Below, in pieces: positions 17,245 to 26,259 of a DNA stretch of 64,000 bases. Below the pieces are notes generated by a model. The model had not been told where the DNA came from and ran no database searches. It was given only the letters and a program-made list of their open reading frames with translations. This stretch comes from Singulisphaera sp. GP187 (lineage in GTDB: Bacteria > Planctomycetota > Phycisphaerae > Phycisphaerales > SM1A02). Numbering within the stretch: position 1 is the stretch's first letter; every line of letters starts with the position of its first letter. The DNA lies in the NCBI GenBank assembly GCA_945868805.1, contig CAMBMO010000009.1, positions 1 to 64,000 of the forward strand, in the 5' to 3' direction. The translations under genes and the position numbers were made by a program.

Positions 17245-18336
17245 ATGAACAACGATTCACTTCCTGCGCTGTTGGCATCTCGTCGTTGCCGTGCCGTCGT
17301 CGTCGGTGCCGGTGGCTATTCCGGATCCGAACTGGTCGGCATACTCCTGCGCCATAACTACGTTGAGGTCGTCGGACTCTTTGGATCCGCCTCCCGCGTC
17401 GACAACGTCGTGCGATTCGACAAGCTCTTTCCTCGCTATCGGGGATGGACGGACCTGGAAGTTCGAGCGTCAAATGGCGCAGAAATACTTGCGCTCGAAC
17501 CTGATCTCGTCTTTCTCGCGACCCCCCATGAGGCAAGCCATGAGTTGGCTCCGTTGCTCTGCGATCGAGGGGTCACGGTCTTCGATCTCTCGGCAGCATT
17601 TCGACTTCGAGACTTGAATTCCTATCCGAAGCACTATGGATTCTCCCACGAACACGCGCGCTGGCTCGATCGAGCGGTCTACGGAATCGCAGAGCTCAAC
17701 CGAACCGCGATCGCTCAGGCGTCACTGATCGCGGTTCCTGGGTGCTATCCGACGAGCGTGATCTTGCCGATGCGGCCAATCGTCGAAGCGGGAGTTCTCT
17801 GCGATGAATCGATCGTCGTCGATAGCACGAGCGGAGTGAGCGGTGCCGGCCGTTCCCCGACGCTCAAGAGTCTCTTCTGCGAAGTCAGCATGCAGGCCTA
17901 CGGCGTCCTCAAGCACCGCCACGAGCCCGAGATGATCCAAGAGACTGGCGTCGACGTGATCTTCACTCCACACCTCGGTCCGTTCGATCGCGGAATTCTC
18001 ACGACGATTCACGCGACAATTCGTGCAGGTTCGAGCGAGGCGGACATTCGTCAGATCCTCTCAGATCGGTACACACGTGAACCATTCGTCTCCATCCTCC
18101 CCGCTGGAGAGTGGCCGTCCATCGCATCGGTCGAGGGTTGCAATCGCTGCGACATCGGACTTGCAGTCGATTCGAAGCGAAACCACTTGATCGTCTGCTC
18201 CGCCCTCGACAATCTGATCAAAGGCGCCGCCGGGCAGGCAGTCCAATGCATGAATATCCGCTACGGTTTCCCAGAAACAGCTGGCTTTTCGACTCCGTTC
18301 GCCGCGTCGGAAATTCCAGCGCAGGTGTGCTCATGA
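17245..18336 (+). CDS. argC: N-acetyl-gamma-glutamyl-phosphate reductase
   Basis: 363 residues from ATG 17245. The ORF track begins inside argR; the true N-terminus is the Rossmann motif AVVVGAGGYSGSELV. The catalytic cysteine lies in VPGCYPTSVILP. The enzyme reduces N-acetylglutamyl phosphate with NADPH to the semialdehyde, the third step of arginine synthesis. The stop overlaps the argB ATG (ATGA). Confidence 0.96.
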   Translation: MNNDSLPALLASRRCRAVVVGAGGYSGSELVGILLRHNYVEVVGLFGSASRVDNVVRFDKLFPRYRGWTDLEVRASNGAEILALEPDLVFLATPHEASHELAPLLCDRGVTVFDLSAAFRLRDLNSYPKHYGFSHEHARWLDRAVYGIAELNRTAIAQASLIAVPGCYPTSVILPMRPIVEAGVLCDESIVVDSTSGVSGAGRSPTLKSLFCEVSMQAYGVLKHRHEPEMIQETGVDVIFTPHLGPFDRGILTTIHATIRAGSSEADIRQILSDRYTREPFVSILPAGEWPSIASVEGCNRCDIGLAVDSKRNHLIVCSALDNLIKGAAGQAVQCMNIRYGFPETAGFSTPFAASEIPAQVCS

Positions 18337-19217
18337 CTCAACGAACTCTTTTCGTCGTCAAGCTCGGCGGTGCCCTGCTCGATGACGCCAGCGCACTTGC
18401 AGCGACCATCAAATCTGTGTGTGACCTGCACATAACTCACCCAGGATCGGTTGTCGTAGTCCATGGCGGCGCAAGCGCGGTCGACCGACACCTCGCTCGG
18501 CTCAACATGCCGACCCAGAAGCGAGAAGGCATCCGCCTGACACCATCAGATCAGATGATCGAAATCTCCGCCGTTCTGAATGGTCGCGTCAATTGCACGA
18601 TTGTCGCGGGTCTGATTGCGCGAGGTTCGAGGGCGGTCGGACTCTCGCTCGCAGATGGGTTCACGGCATCCGCCGAGAAAACAACGCGCTATTCATTCGA
18701 CCCCGGGTGCGTTGGAGAAATCGTCGGTGGCGACCCCAAACTCCTGCACATGCTTCTCGAGAATGGATTCCTACCCGTCATCTCGAGCGTCGCGGTCGAT
18801 TGCGATGGGGAGCTCCTCAATGTCAACGCCGATGATGCGGCTTCGGCAGTCGCACGCATCGTGGGAGCGACCCGGCTCGTCTTTCTTACGGATGTCCCAG
18901 GGGTCCTTGACGGTTCGGGACAACTCGTCCCAAATCTCACGATAAGTCTTGCATCGAAGTTGATCGACGACGGAGTCATTCATGGCGGAATGATTCCAAA
19001 GGTCCGAAGTGCGATCGATTCGGCCGATGCCATTGGCATTCCCGTCGTCATCGCGGGGTGGGCCGAGCCTGACATTCTGACGCGCATCGCAGACGGCGAG
19101 CCTATCGGTAGTACTCTCTCTCCTCCGATAAAACCGAGCTTCCCTGCTCTTCACGCTCGCACGGCCACAAGATCGGCGGAGGAGTTCGCCCAAGCATCCG
19201 AGGATCGAATCCGATGA
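18333..19217 (+). CDS. argB: N-acetylglutamate kinase
   Basis: 294 residues from ATG 18333, overlapping the argC stop; the longer ORF in the track runs back through argC in another frame. Amino-acid kinase fold features are visible: VVKLGGALLDD at the N-terminus, VVVVHGGASAVDRH, LLNVNADDAASAVA and HGGMIPKVRSA. It phosphorylates N-acetylglutamate, often the arginine-inhibited step. A ~25-residue C-terminal tail follows the kinase core. It overlaps argF by 4 bases. Confidence 0.95.
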   Translation: MTQRTLFVVKLGGALLDDASALAATIKSVCDLHITHPGSVVVVHGGASAVDRHLARLNMPTQKREGIRLTPSDQMIEISAVLNGRVNCTIVAGLIARGSRAVGLSLADGFTASAEKTTRYSFDPGCVGEIVGGDPKLLHMLLENGFLPVISSVAVDCDGELLNVNADDAASAVARIVGATRLVFLTDVPGVLDGSGQLVPNLTISLASKLIDDGVIHGGMIPKVRSAIDSADAIGIPVVIAGWAEPDILTRIADGEPIGSTLSPPIKPSFPALHARTATRSAEEFAQASEDRIR

Positions 19218-20185
19218 CTCTCGCTGCCCCCATACTTGCGACGCGCAATCTGCTTCAGGTGGTAGACCTTTCAGCGACCGAAATCACACAACTCTTTTCG
19301 CTTGCGAGTCGACTGAAGGCGGACTACTCGCTGTTTGCCGGCAGTCTTTCGCAGAGATCGCTCGTGATGCTCTTCGAAAAGCCCTCGCTGCGAACGCGAG
19401 TCTCATTCGAATTGGGATTCCAAAAGCTCGGTGGCGGTGTCTCGTTTCTCGACCATCAATCGTCACCCATCGGCGCGCGCGAACCAGTCGAGGACTACGC
19501 GCAGAACCTTTCGAGATGGGCCGATGTCGTTGCGATCCGATGCCGTTCGCACGAACTCCTCTCGCAATTCGTCGCCGCAAGTTCCATTCCCGTCATAAAC
19601 GCACTCAGCGACCTGCATCACCCCTGTCAAGCACTTGTTGACATCTTCACACTTGTCGAGTGTGGGATTCCCGTCGATCAACTCCACCTCGCATGGGTGG
19701 GCGACGGAAACAATGTCTGCAACTCCCTAATCGAGGCCGTCGCAACACTGGGAGGACGAATGACCGTGATCACTCCCCCTTCGTGTCGCCCGCACGCCGA
19801 TGTCGTCCGCCTCGCGGATGCTCGTGCGTTCCGGAGCGGCGCTCGAATCGTCTTTACAGACGATCTCACGGCGGTCGAAGGTGTTGACGCGATCTACACC
19901 GACGTTTGGATTTCGATGGGAGACGAGAGTCGCGGGGTGGAAAAAACGGCGCTTCTTCAGCCCTACCAAGTCAATTCTTCGTTGATGCGACGCGCCGGAT
20001 CGAAGACTCGGTTCATGCACTGCCTTCCAGCCAAACGAGGAGAGGAAGTGACCGCAGAAGTCATCGATTCACCTGCATCGATCGTTTTCGATCAAGCGGA
20101 AAACCGCATGCATGTCCAAAACGCGCTCATGCTCGCATTGCTCCGCCCCGATCTCGCCTTGCGTTGTTCGTCATTCACCGTTTGA
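19214..20185 (+). CDS. argF: Ornithine carbamoyltransferase
   Basis: 323 residues. The carbamoyl-phosphate loop is FEKPSLRTR (usually STRTR), followed by HPCQALVD. The ornithine loop is DVWISMGDE, and HCLPAKRGEEV is conserved near the end. These favour ornithine over N-acetylornithine as the substrate. It makes citrulline from ornithine and carbamoyl phosphate. The start overlaps argB (ATGA). A 62-base gap follows before argG, the only real gap in the arg block besides the one after argR. Confidence 0.94.
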   Translation: MTLAAPILATRNLLQVVDLSATEITQLFSLASRLKADYSLFAGSLSQRSLVMLFEKPSLRTRVSFELGFQKLGGGVSFLDHQSSPIGAREPVEDYAQNLSRWADVVAIRCRSHELLSQFVAASSIPVINALSDLHHPCQALVDIFTLVECGIPVDQLHLAWVGDGNNVCNSLIEAVATLGGRMTVITPPSCRPHADVVRLADARAFRSGARIVFTDDLTAVEGVDAIYTDVWISMGDESRGVEKTALLQPYQVNSSLMRRAGSKTRFMHCLPAKRGEEVTAEVIDSPASIVFDQAENRMHVQNALMLALLRPDLALRCSSFTV

Positions 20186-20247
20186 TTTCGTTCCTTTGAT
20201 TTTGTTCACAGTCCGCCCACAACACACCGCTTCAGAAGGAGTCACCA

Positions 20248-21534
20248 ATGAGTCAATCATTCAAACCACGCCGTGTATCACTCGCCTACTCCGGAGGCCT
20301 CGACACATCCTGCATCATTCCGTGGCTTGTTGAAACCTATGGTTGCGAAGTCGTCGCAGTTGTGGCGGATGTCGGCCAGGGCGCACGCGAGCTCGAAGGA
20401 ATTGAAGAGAAGGCAATTCGCTCCGGCGCGACGAAGTGTGTCATCAAGGATCTCCGCAAGGCATTCCTAGAGGAATTCGCATATCCGATGGCGATCACTG
20501 GATCTGTCTACGAAGGGAGATACCTGCTCGGAACATCAATCGCACGACCGATCATCGCTCGTGCACAGGTCGAAGTCGCACTCGCCGAAAACTGCGATGC
20601 GCTCAGCCACGGATGCACCGGCAAGGGAAACGACCAAGTCCGCTTCGAGTGCGCATTCGCTGCGCTTGCACCGCACCTTCCAGTCATCGCACCCTGGCGC
20701 CTGTGGGACCTGAAGAGTCGCGAACAGATGCTTGACTATCTGAAAGTGCGCTCGATTCCATGCGCTGCGAGCGCCGAGAAGATCTACTCCCGCGACGCGA
20801 ATATTTGGCACATCTCGCATGAAGGTGGCGAACTGGAAGATCCATGGAAGGCGCCGCCGGAAGATGTTTGGATGCTGACTAGCGATCCCACGCGCGCACC
20901 CGAAGCTGGCGCCGAGGTGACTGTTTCTTTCAAAGCAGGATTCCCCGTCGCGCTCGATGGTGTCCCAATGGACTCTGTCACGATCTTGGAAAACCTCAAC
21001 CGTATCGGCGGTGCCCATGGAGTTGGTCGAATCGATCTCGTCGAGAACAGACTCGTCGGGATGAAGAGCCGTGGCGCGTACGAGACACCAGGCGGAACAA
21101 TCTTGATGGAGGCACTCCGAGGGCTCGAGCAGCTTTGCTACGACCGCGAGACTCTCCACTGGCGTCAGAAACTCGCACTCGACTTCGCTCGAATCGTCTA
21201 CGAAGGCACATGGTTCACTCCAGTGCGCGAAGTGCTCTGGGCGAGCGCCGAGAGCGCGGCGAGGGTGCTCGATGGCGATGTGCGTGTTCGCCTCTATAAG
21301 GGAACTGCAACGATCAGTGGCCGCCGGAGCCCGCATTCGCTCTACAGCCAAGACTTCGCAACCTTCGGCGAGGACGAGGTATACGACCAGACTCACGCTG
21401 AGGGATTCATCAGACTCTTCTCACTTCCCTCGCGAATTCGCGCTCTCCGTGATGCAGCAACTCCGGCGCAAAAATCTCAAGCGAAGCCGAGTGGCGGTGG
21501 TGCTCGCCCAACAGCGGCGCAGGTCACTCGATGA
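20248..21534 (+). CDS. argG: Argininosuccinate synthase
   Basis: 428 residues. The ATP-binding PP-motif is clear ([13 protein letters not shown], ~12-25), and [13 protein letters not shown] is conserved. It joins citrulline and aspartate using ATP. A very good Shine-Dalgarno sequence (AGAAGGAG) lies 7 bases before the ATG, which fits re-initiation after the gap behind argF. The C-terminus carries a short Ala/Gly/Pro-rich tail. The stop overlaps the ATG of argH. Confidence 0.97.
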   Translation: MSQSFKPRRVSLAYSGGLDTSCIIPWLVETYGCEVVAVVADVGQGARELEGIEEKAIRSGATKCVIKDLRKAFLEEFAYPMAITGSVYEGRYLLGTSIARPIIARAQVEVALAENCDALSHGCTGKGNDQVRFECAFAALAPHLPVIAPWRLWDLKSREQMLDYLKVRSIPCAASAEKIYSRDANIWHISHEGGELEDPWKAPPEDVWMLTSDPTRAPEAGAEVTVSFKAGFPVALDGVPMDSVTILENLNRIGGAHGVGRIDLVENRLVGMKSRGAYETPGGTILMEALRGLEQLCYDRETLHWRQKLALDFARIVYEGTWFTPVREVLWASAESAARVLDGDVRVRLYKGTATISGRRSPHSLYSQDFATFGEDEVYDQTHAEGFIRLFSLPSRIRALRDAATPAQKSQAKPSGGGARPTAAQVTR

Positions 21535-23423
21535 GCGTGACCTGGTCCGGTCGATTCACGAAAGAGGCAGACCCACTCTTTCGAGAATTCAACGACTCGC
21601 TCTCGTTCGATCGAACTTTGCTTCGAGAAGACATCGAAGGAAGCGTGGGCTGGGCGCGTGCGCTCGAACGTGCAAAGGTGATTTCGACTGCCGAAGCTGA
21701 ATCGCTCGTCGCGACTCTCGGCGAAGTCCTTCGCCATGGGATCGATCACCCAGAGTCTCTGGATCAAGCCGGAGACGAGGACATCCACTCGTGGGTCGAG
21801 CGAGAACTCGTCGCACGCGTCGGATCACTGGGCAAGAAACTGCATACCGGTCGCAGTCGAAACGACCAGGTCGCGACGGACCTTCGCCTCTGGACGATGA
21901 AGCAGGTCGCGCAACGCCAGGAGGAGATTGAGTGCTGCGTTCGATCGCTTCTCGGGTTGGCTGATCGCGAGCGCGAGACGCTCTTCCCCGGTTACACCCA
22001 TCTGCAGCGAGCACAACCCATCCTCTTTGGACACTGGTGCATGGCCTATGTCGAGATGCTCCTACGCGACCGAGAACGCTTTCACGACGCCGCGATTCGG
22101 ATGGCACTCTGCCCACTCGGTTCAGGCGCCCTGGCTGGGACGGCCTATCCGATCGACCGCAACCGATTGGCGCGCGATCTTGGATTCTCCGCGCCGACAG
22201 CGAACTCGCTGGACGCAGTGAGCGACCGAGACTTCGTCGTCGAGACACTCGCGACAACCGCGCTCGCGGCGGTCCATCTTTCGCGACTCGCTGAGGACCT
22301 TATTTTCTACAGCACCGGCGAAGCAGGACTCGTCGAACTTTCAGATTCGGTCACCAGCGGATCGAGCTTGATGCCACAGAAAAAGAATCCTGACGCGCTT
22401 GAACTGATCCGCGGAAAGACGGGTCGCCAGATAGCCAATCTCGTCAACATCCTGACAACCTTGAAAGGACTTCCACTCGCATACAACAAAGATCTCCAAG
22501 AAGACAAGGAGCCACTCTTCGATGCGATGGAGCACCTCTCGCTCAGTCTGCGCATGATTCCACCGGTTCTCGACGGGCTGACAGTGAACCGCGATCGTGC
22601 TCGACTCGCCGCGAGTGGTGGGTACTCGAATGCGACCGAGCTCGCTGACTATCTCGTCGATCAAGGAATTCCATTTCGCGATGCGCATCACTCCGTGGGT
22701 CGCCTCGTGCGAGCTGCAATCAAAGAGTCCAAGCCACTCGAAGGACTTTCGGTCGAGGAAATGCAAGCAGTCGAGCCACGCATTGGAAGTGATGTCTATG
22801 TTGCGTTGACGGTCGATCGTGCCGTCGCCAAGCGCGATGTCCGAGGCGGAACTTCCCCCCTGCAGGTTGCAGATTCAGTCGAAGCGGCTCGCCGCCATCT
22901 CGATGGTTCCATATTGGAAGCGCGTGTCGAACGCCGTGAGTGCGAAGCGACGATCCGAGAGGCTCACATCGAAGACCTCGACGCGATCTGCGCGATCATC
23001 GAACACTGGGCGCGCGCGGGCGAGCATCTTCCCAGGTCTCGTGATGAAATCCTGGAGTCGCTCTCGGAGTTCGCCGTCGCAGTGGAGGATGGAACTGTTG
23101 TCGGATGCGGATCACTCTGGATCTATACACCCCAACTGGCGGAGATCCGATCACTTGGCGTGGTGCCTGGACGCAAGGGTGGCGGATTGGGGTCGGCACT
23201 CACCCGCTACTTCGTCGATTGGGCCGCAGATCTGGGAATTCCAAAGGTCTTCGTCCTGACCCGGGCACCGGAATTCTTCACGCGCTGTGGATTTAAGACC
23301 GTCAGTGTCAGCGTCTTGCCAGAAAAGATCCTCAAGGACTGCGCAACATGCCCGCGCAATGATGCGTGTGACGAAGTGGCGATGACTCTCGAAACCGGCG
23401 CGGCGACAAAGGGATCGACCTGA
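21531..23423 (+). CDS. argH: Argininosuccinate lyase fused to a short N-acetylglutamate synthase-type GNAT domain
   Basis: 630 residues, ~170 more than a normal lyase. Residues ~1-460 are Arg[17 protein letters not shown], the fumarase-superfamily signature [12 protein letters not shown] and the substrate-binding region around it. From ~465 a GNAT acetyltransferase begins ([17 protein letters not shown]) with acetyl-CoA loop [14 protein letters not shown], ending in the Cys-rich [13 protein letters not shown] seen in short ArgA-type N-acetylglutamate synthases. One polypeptide could therefore catalyse both the first and last steps of arginine synthesis. Similar argH(A) fusions are known from some marine gammaproteobacteria. 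Confidence 0.93.
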   Translation: MSVTWSGRFTKEADPLFREFNDSLSFDRTLLREDIEGSVGWARALERAKVISTAEAESLVATLGEVLRHGIDHPESLDQAGDEDIHSWVERELVARVGSLGKKLHTGRSRNDQVATDLRLWTMKQVAQRQEEIECCVRSLLGLADRERETLFPGYTHLQRAQPILFGHWCMAYVEMLLRDRERFHDAAIRMALCPLGSGALAGTAYPIDRNRLARDLGFSAPTANSLDAVSDRDFVVETLATTALAAVHLSRLAEDLIFYSTGEAGLVELSDSVTSGSSLMPQKKNPDALELIRGKTGRQIANLVNILTTLKGLPLAYNKDLQEDKEPLFDAMEHLSLSLRMIPPVLDGLTVNRDRARLAASGGYSNATELADYLVDQGIPFRDAHHSVGRLVRAAIKESKPLEGLSVEEMQAVEPRIGSDVYVALTVDRAVAKRDVRGGTSPLQVADSVEAARRHLDGSILEARVERRECEATIREAHIEDLDAICAIIEHWARAGEHLPRSRDEILESLSEFAVAVEDGTVVGCGSLWIYTPQLAEIRSLGVVPGRKGGGLGSALTRYFVDWAADLGIPKVFVLTRAPEFFTRCGFKTVSVSVLPEKILKDCATCPRNDACDEVAMTLETGAATKGST

Positions 23424-23426
23424 CCC

Positions 23427-24650
23427 ATGTCGACGGCAACCCCGAGCGCATCTCCCACGGTCACCAAGACGCCATGTTGGCCACTCGGGTTCTCGTCTGC
23501 GGGTATCGGCGCAGGAATCAAGAAGCTTGGTGTGAACGATCTTGCCTTGCTCGTGGGCGACAGCGAGCTCTCCGCAGCGGCTGTCTTTACACGCAACTTG
23601 ATCGTCGCAGCACCGATTCAGGTCTCGAAAGAAAACCTCGCGAATTCCGCCGGCCGAATTCGCGCGCTCCTCATCAACTCGGGTTGCGCAAACGCCGCGA
23701 CCGGATCTGACGGGCTCGTCCGCGCTCGCAGTTCGATCGACTCGCTCGCGGCAACTCTTGGAGTCACTCCTCGATCAATCCTCGTCAATTCGACCGGTGT
23801 CATCGGCGTGCAACTTCCAATCGATCGGATTGAGCATGCGCTCCCTGCTCTCACCGCCGCGCTCAAACCAGGTTCTTGTGAGACATTCGCGCGGGCGATC
23901 ATGACGACCGACACGCGACCAAAGTGGTCGAGTCGCGTTGTTCACTGGACAGACGGCACGAAGGAATGTGAGTGCACCGTCACCGGCGTGGCGAAGGGGG
24001 CTGGCATGATCCACCCGAACATGGCGACGATGATCGCTGTTCTCGCCACCGATGCCGCTTTGACTCCAGTCGAGCTCGATGGACACTTGCGTGCGGCCGT
24101 CGAGACCAGTTTTCATCGCATCTCCGTTGATGGCGACACGAGTACCAACGACAGTGTTTTCGCCCTCGCGTCCCATGTCGCGGGAAAGGCGCCGCCTCAT
24201 CTGCTCGCGGAGGCGTTCAAACAAGTTTCACAAGAGCTCGCGCTCATGATCGTCAGAGACGGCGAGGGTTTCGAACGCGGAATCGAAGTGCGCGTGCGCG
24301 GAGCCCTCACTGACACGGACGCCCTTCAGGTCGCACGCACGGTCGCAACGAGCCTTCTCGTTCGAACCGCCGTCACTGGGGGAGATCCAAATTGGGGGAG
24401 AATTCTGGCGGCCGCGGGTCGGGCAGGAGTGCCATTCGATCCATCAGCACTTCGAGTGAGCGCGGGAGGGATCCTGCTCTTCGAGCGCGGTGCTCCCGCG
24501 AGTGTGGACTTGGTCAAGGTCCGAAACGCATTCACGGCCGACACGGTCCGAATCGAACTCGATCTCGCCATGGGATCTGCATCCGATGTCTTCTGGTCGT
24601 GCGGGCTCACCAAGCGATACGTCGAGATTAACGCCGACTACACCAGCTGA
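23427..24650 (+). CDS. argJ: Glutamate N-acetyltransferase / ornithine acetyltransferase
   Basis: 407 residues. The self-cleavage site and nucleophile lie in KGAGMIHPNMATMIAVLATDA, where cleavage before the Thr yields two chains. NSGCANAATG and SVDGDTSTND-like (SVDGDTSTNDSVFALA) regions match the family. ArgJ recycles the acetyl group from N-acetylornithine to glutamate. It starts 3 bases after argH and ends the operon. Because the ArgH fusion already carries a GNAT domain, ArgJ here may be mainly the recycling enzyme. argD is not in the window. Confidence 0.95.
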   Translation: MSTATPSASPTVTKTPCWPLGFSSAGIGAGIKKLGVNDLALLVGDSELSAAAVFTRNLIVAAPIQVSKENLANSAGRIRALLINSGCANAATGSDGLVRARSSIDSLAATLGVTPRSILVNSTGVIGVQLPIDRIEHALPALTAALKPGSCETFARAIMTTDTRPKWSSRVVHWTDGTKECECTVTGVAKGAGMIHPNMATMIAVLATDAALTPVELDGHLRAAVETSFHRISVDGDTSTNDSVFALASHVAGKAPPHLLAEAFKQVSQELALMIVRDGEGFERGIEVRVRGALTDTDALQVARTVATSLLVRTAVTGGDPNWGRILAAAGRAGVPFDPSALRVSAGGILLFERGAPASVDLVKVRNAFTADTVRIELDLAMGSASDVFWSCGLTKRYVEINADYTS

Positions 24651-24670
24651 CTTCGGAAGTCCGATCTCAA

Positions 24671-25141
24671 TCAGGGTTGCTCACTCGATGCCCCCATCGC
24701 ATCGAGTCTTTTTCGAGCGACCTCGAACAATTCGCGCCAAGTTGGGTCGAGCGTTCCGCCGACGGTGATCAATCCGCGCCGGATTTCCAATCGTGAGATT
24801 CTGGTGATCAGCGTGCCGTCGAGCGCGAGAGCCCCTGCGATGGCAACGAGATAGCAGAGAAATGATCCAAGCGCTTCCTGTTCACCCGCATGCAGCTCGC
24901 CCTCGTGAATACTGCTTTTCGCAAGGCTCTTCCATGCCATCCACCCCTCGATCGTCCTCGGGCGAGGACCGCGGGTCGCCAAGAGTGCGGTACTCCAGGC
25001 GAGACCGTCTATCGCTACGCATCGAGCGACTAAGCGGTCAATCGGTTGGGCATTCGGTCCAAGCATCGCCGAAAAGAGCCGAACTGCGACACTCGGCGTG
25101 ATCTCCGAAGCCCCATCGAACGAATCATGGTCGAGATTCAT
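24671..25141 (-). CDS. Small helical protein of unknown function, coupled to the sigma-like factor
   Basis: 156 residues, predicted mainly helical, with a hydrophobic stretch around FLCYLVAIAGALALDGTL. No recognised domain. Its start lies inside the end of the upstream sigma-like gene (17-base overlap), so the two are translated together. It could be a regulator of that factor, by analogy with anti-sigma pairs, but it lacks a zinc-binding HxxxCxxC motif and a convincing membrane anchor. The function remains open. Confidence 0.6.
   Translation of the reverse strand: MNLDHDSFDGASEITPSVAVRLFSAMLGPNAQPIDRLVARCVAIDGLAWSTALLATRGPRPRTIEGWMAWKSLAKSSIHEGELHAGEQEALGSFLCYLVAIAGALALDGTLITRISRLEIRRGLITVGGTLDPTWRELFEVARKRLDAMGASSEQP
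24683..24713 (+). terminator. Intrinsic terminator of the arg operon
   Basis: A perfect 9-base-pair stem (ACTCGATGC / GCATCGAGT) with a 7-base loop is followed directly by CTTTTT on the plus strand, 33 bases after the argJ stop. It lies inside the 3' end of the convergent gene, so it doubles as coding sequence. On the minus strand there is no U-tract, so termination should be one-way. Confidence 0.75.
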
Positions 25142-25838
25142 GCATCGCCTCCATCATCGTTCGCAATTCGAAATCAACTTCGCTCACAAGCACTCCATCT
25201 CTTCGAAGGATTCCAGCGAGGATACTTCGTAACTGCTCGGCAACCGCGAAGACTCGTTGTGCAACTTGAGCAGGCGACAACTTGTGCATTTCGCCGAGCT
25301 TTGCGTGAGGCAATCCCTGAATGTGATGGAGCCAAAAAATATCCCATTCGCTTCTTCTACCCTTCGCCTCAAGTCGACGGATCGCCTCCTTGATCGCCAG
25401 ATCCAGAGCCGACTTTGCCCACGCACGTTCAAACACCTGGTCTTGATCCGAAATGTCAGCAGCAAGCTCATCATGACTTACGAGTTCTCCGGCATGTGCG
25501 CGTTCAGCTCGTCGCAGTTCGTGAACATAGAGATGAAGCCCGTTGCGGAGCCAGTTGCGCAATCGCAATTTGCTCGCAAGCCAAGATTTCAAATACTCGG
25601 GATCCCCGAGACGATCGGCGAAGAACTCGTGCACCAGCTCATCGCACTCGCGACGCACTGACTTCCCAAGGTCGATCGCCCTGCAATAGGTCGTCAACGG
25701 TCGAAGATAGTTTTCCATCAGATAGACGTTGGCAACGGACATCCCTCCGTCGCCATCTGATAGGCATTCGGCGATCCACTGGCTCCGGGTCTCTGGAAAT
25801 GCCTGAACGGGAGTTGGGGGATCTGCGGCAGTACTCAT
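25125..25838 (-). CDS. Divergent sigma-70 family (ECF-like) factor
   Basis: 237 residues. The N-terminal half resembles a degenerate sigma region 2 (VYLMENYLRPLTTYCRA, then RLRNWLRNGLHLYVHELRR). The C-terminal half has a region-4-like helix-turn-helix (FWLHHIQGLPHAKLGEMHKL). Such divergent sigma-like proteins are common in planctomycetes. The aromatic/acidic core of region 2 is weakly conserved, so it may not act as a typical sigma factor. It is the first gene of a two-gene operon and is divergent from pheS. Confidence 0.65.
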   Translation of the reverse strand: MSTAADPPTPVQAFPETRSQWIAECLSDGDGGMSVANVYLMENYLRPLTTYCRAIDLGKSVRRECDELVHEFFADRLGDPEYLKSWLASKLRLRNWLRNGLHLYVHELRRAERAHAGELVSHDELAADISDQDQVFERAWAKSALDLAIKEAIRRLEAKGRRSEWDIFWLHHIQGLPHAKLGEMHKLSPAQVAQRVFAVAEQLRSILAGILRRDGVLVSEVDFELRTMMEAMHESRP

Positions 25839-25982
25839 TTTTTGCCAGAAAAGTACGTTTCGCTCTCGCTGAAGAATAATCTACAAGTTTTTCTCAATAC
25901 CCACCCCAAAAAAATCTATCTCCTTTAGTTGAGCCCTTCCAGGGTTTCTCTTGTTGGAAAGAAATTCCATGTCATCGATCCA

Positions 25983-26003
25983 AGATCGATTCAAGATCGA
26001 TCT
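25983..26003. repeat. Perfect hairpin, 8-bp arms
   Basis: AGATCGAT and ATCGATCT flank a 5-base loop. There is no following U-tract on either strand, so it is not an obvious terminator. Confidence 0.55.
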
Positions 26004-26120
26004 GAGGTTGGTGACGTGTCGGGATTTGCGAGAGCATTCTGGGGCGCTTTTCGGGGGTGTTTTGAATTCTGGGGAGAATCCCTTCGGCTGTCGGGGCAGC
26101 TTGATGGCGGGATCGCCGAC

Positions 26121-26173
26121 GGGTGTCGGGATCGCAGCCTCGGTCGAACACCCCCGAGACTGCGATCCGACCC
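26121..26173 (+). repeat. Long imperfect hairpin upstream of pheS
   Basis: The arms GGATCGCAG-C-CTCGG and CCGAG-A-CTGCGATCC pair over 15 positions with a single C/A mismatch around a 10-base loop. Outer bases (GTC/GAC, GG/CC) extend the stem with single-base bulges. No U-tract follows. It lies about 87 bases before the pheS ATG and is a candidate leader structure, small RNA stem or DNA-binding site. Confidence 0.6.
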
Positions 26174-26259
26174 TGACGGAGTAACTGACCGCGTGAGCGT
26201 CGGCCGTCGCGTGGTCGGCGCCTCTTCAACCCACTTCATACACTCCCCCGCTTCGAGGC

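Larger units (their letters stand above)
25839..26259. other. 421-base intergenic region with strong hairpins
   Basis: This gap separates the sigma-like gene from pheS. It has two clear inverted repeats (listed separately) and an AT-rich left end. The open frames in it have no good start or recognisable product, so I do not call a gene. It should hold divergent promoters, but I could not place convincing -35/-10 pairs. A structured pheS leader or a small RNA is possible. Confidence 0.5.

Noticed and set aside
19214-20185. N-acetylornithine carbamoyltransferase instead of ArgF
   Set aside because: The DVWISMG ornithine loop and HCLPA are typical of ornithine carbamoyltransferase, and argB, argC and argJ of the acetyl cycle are present.
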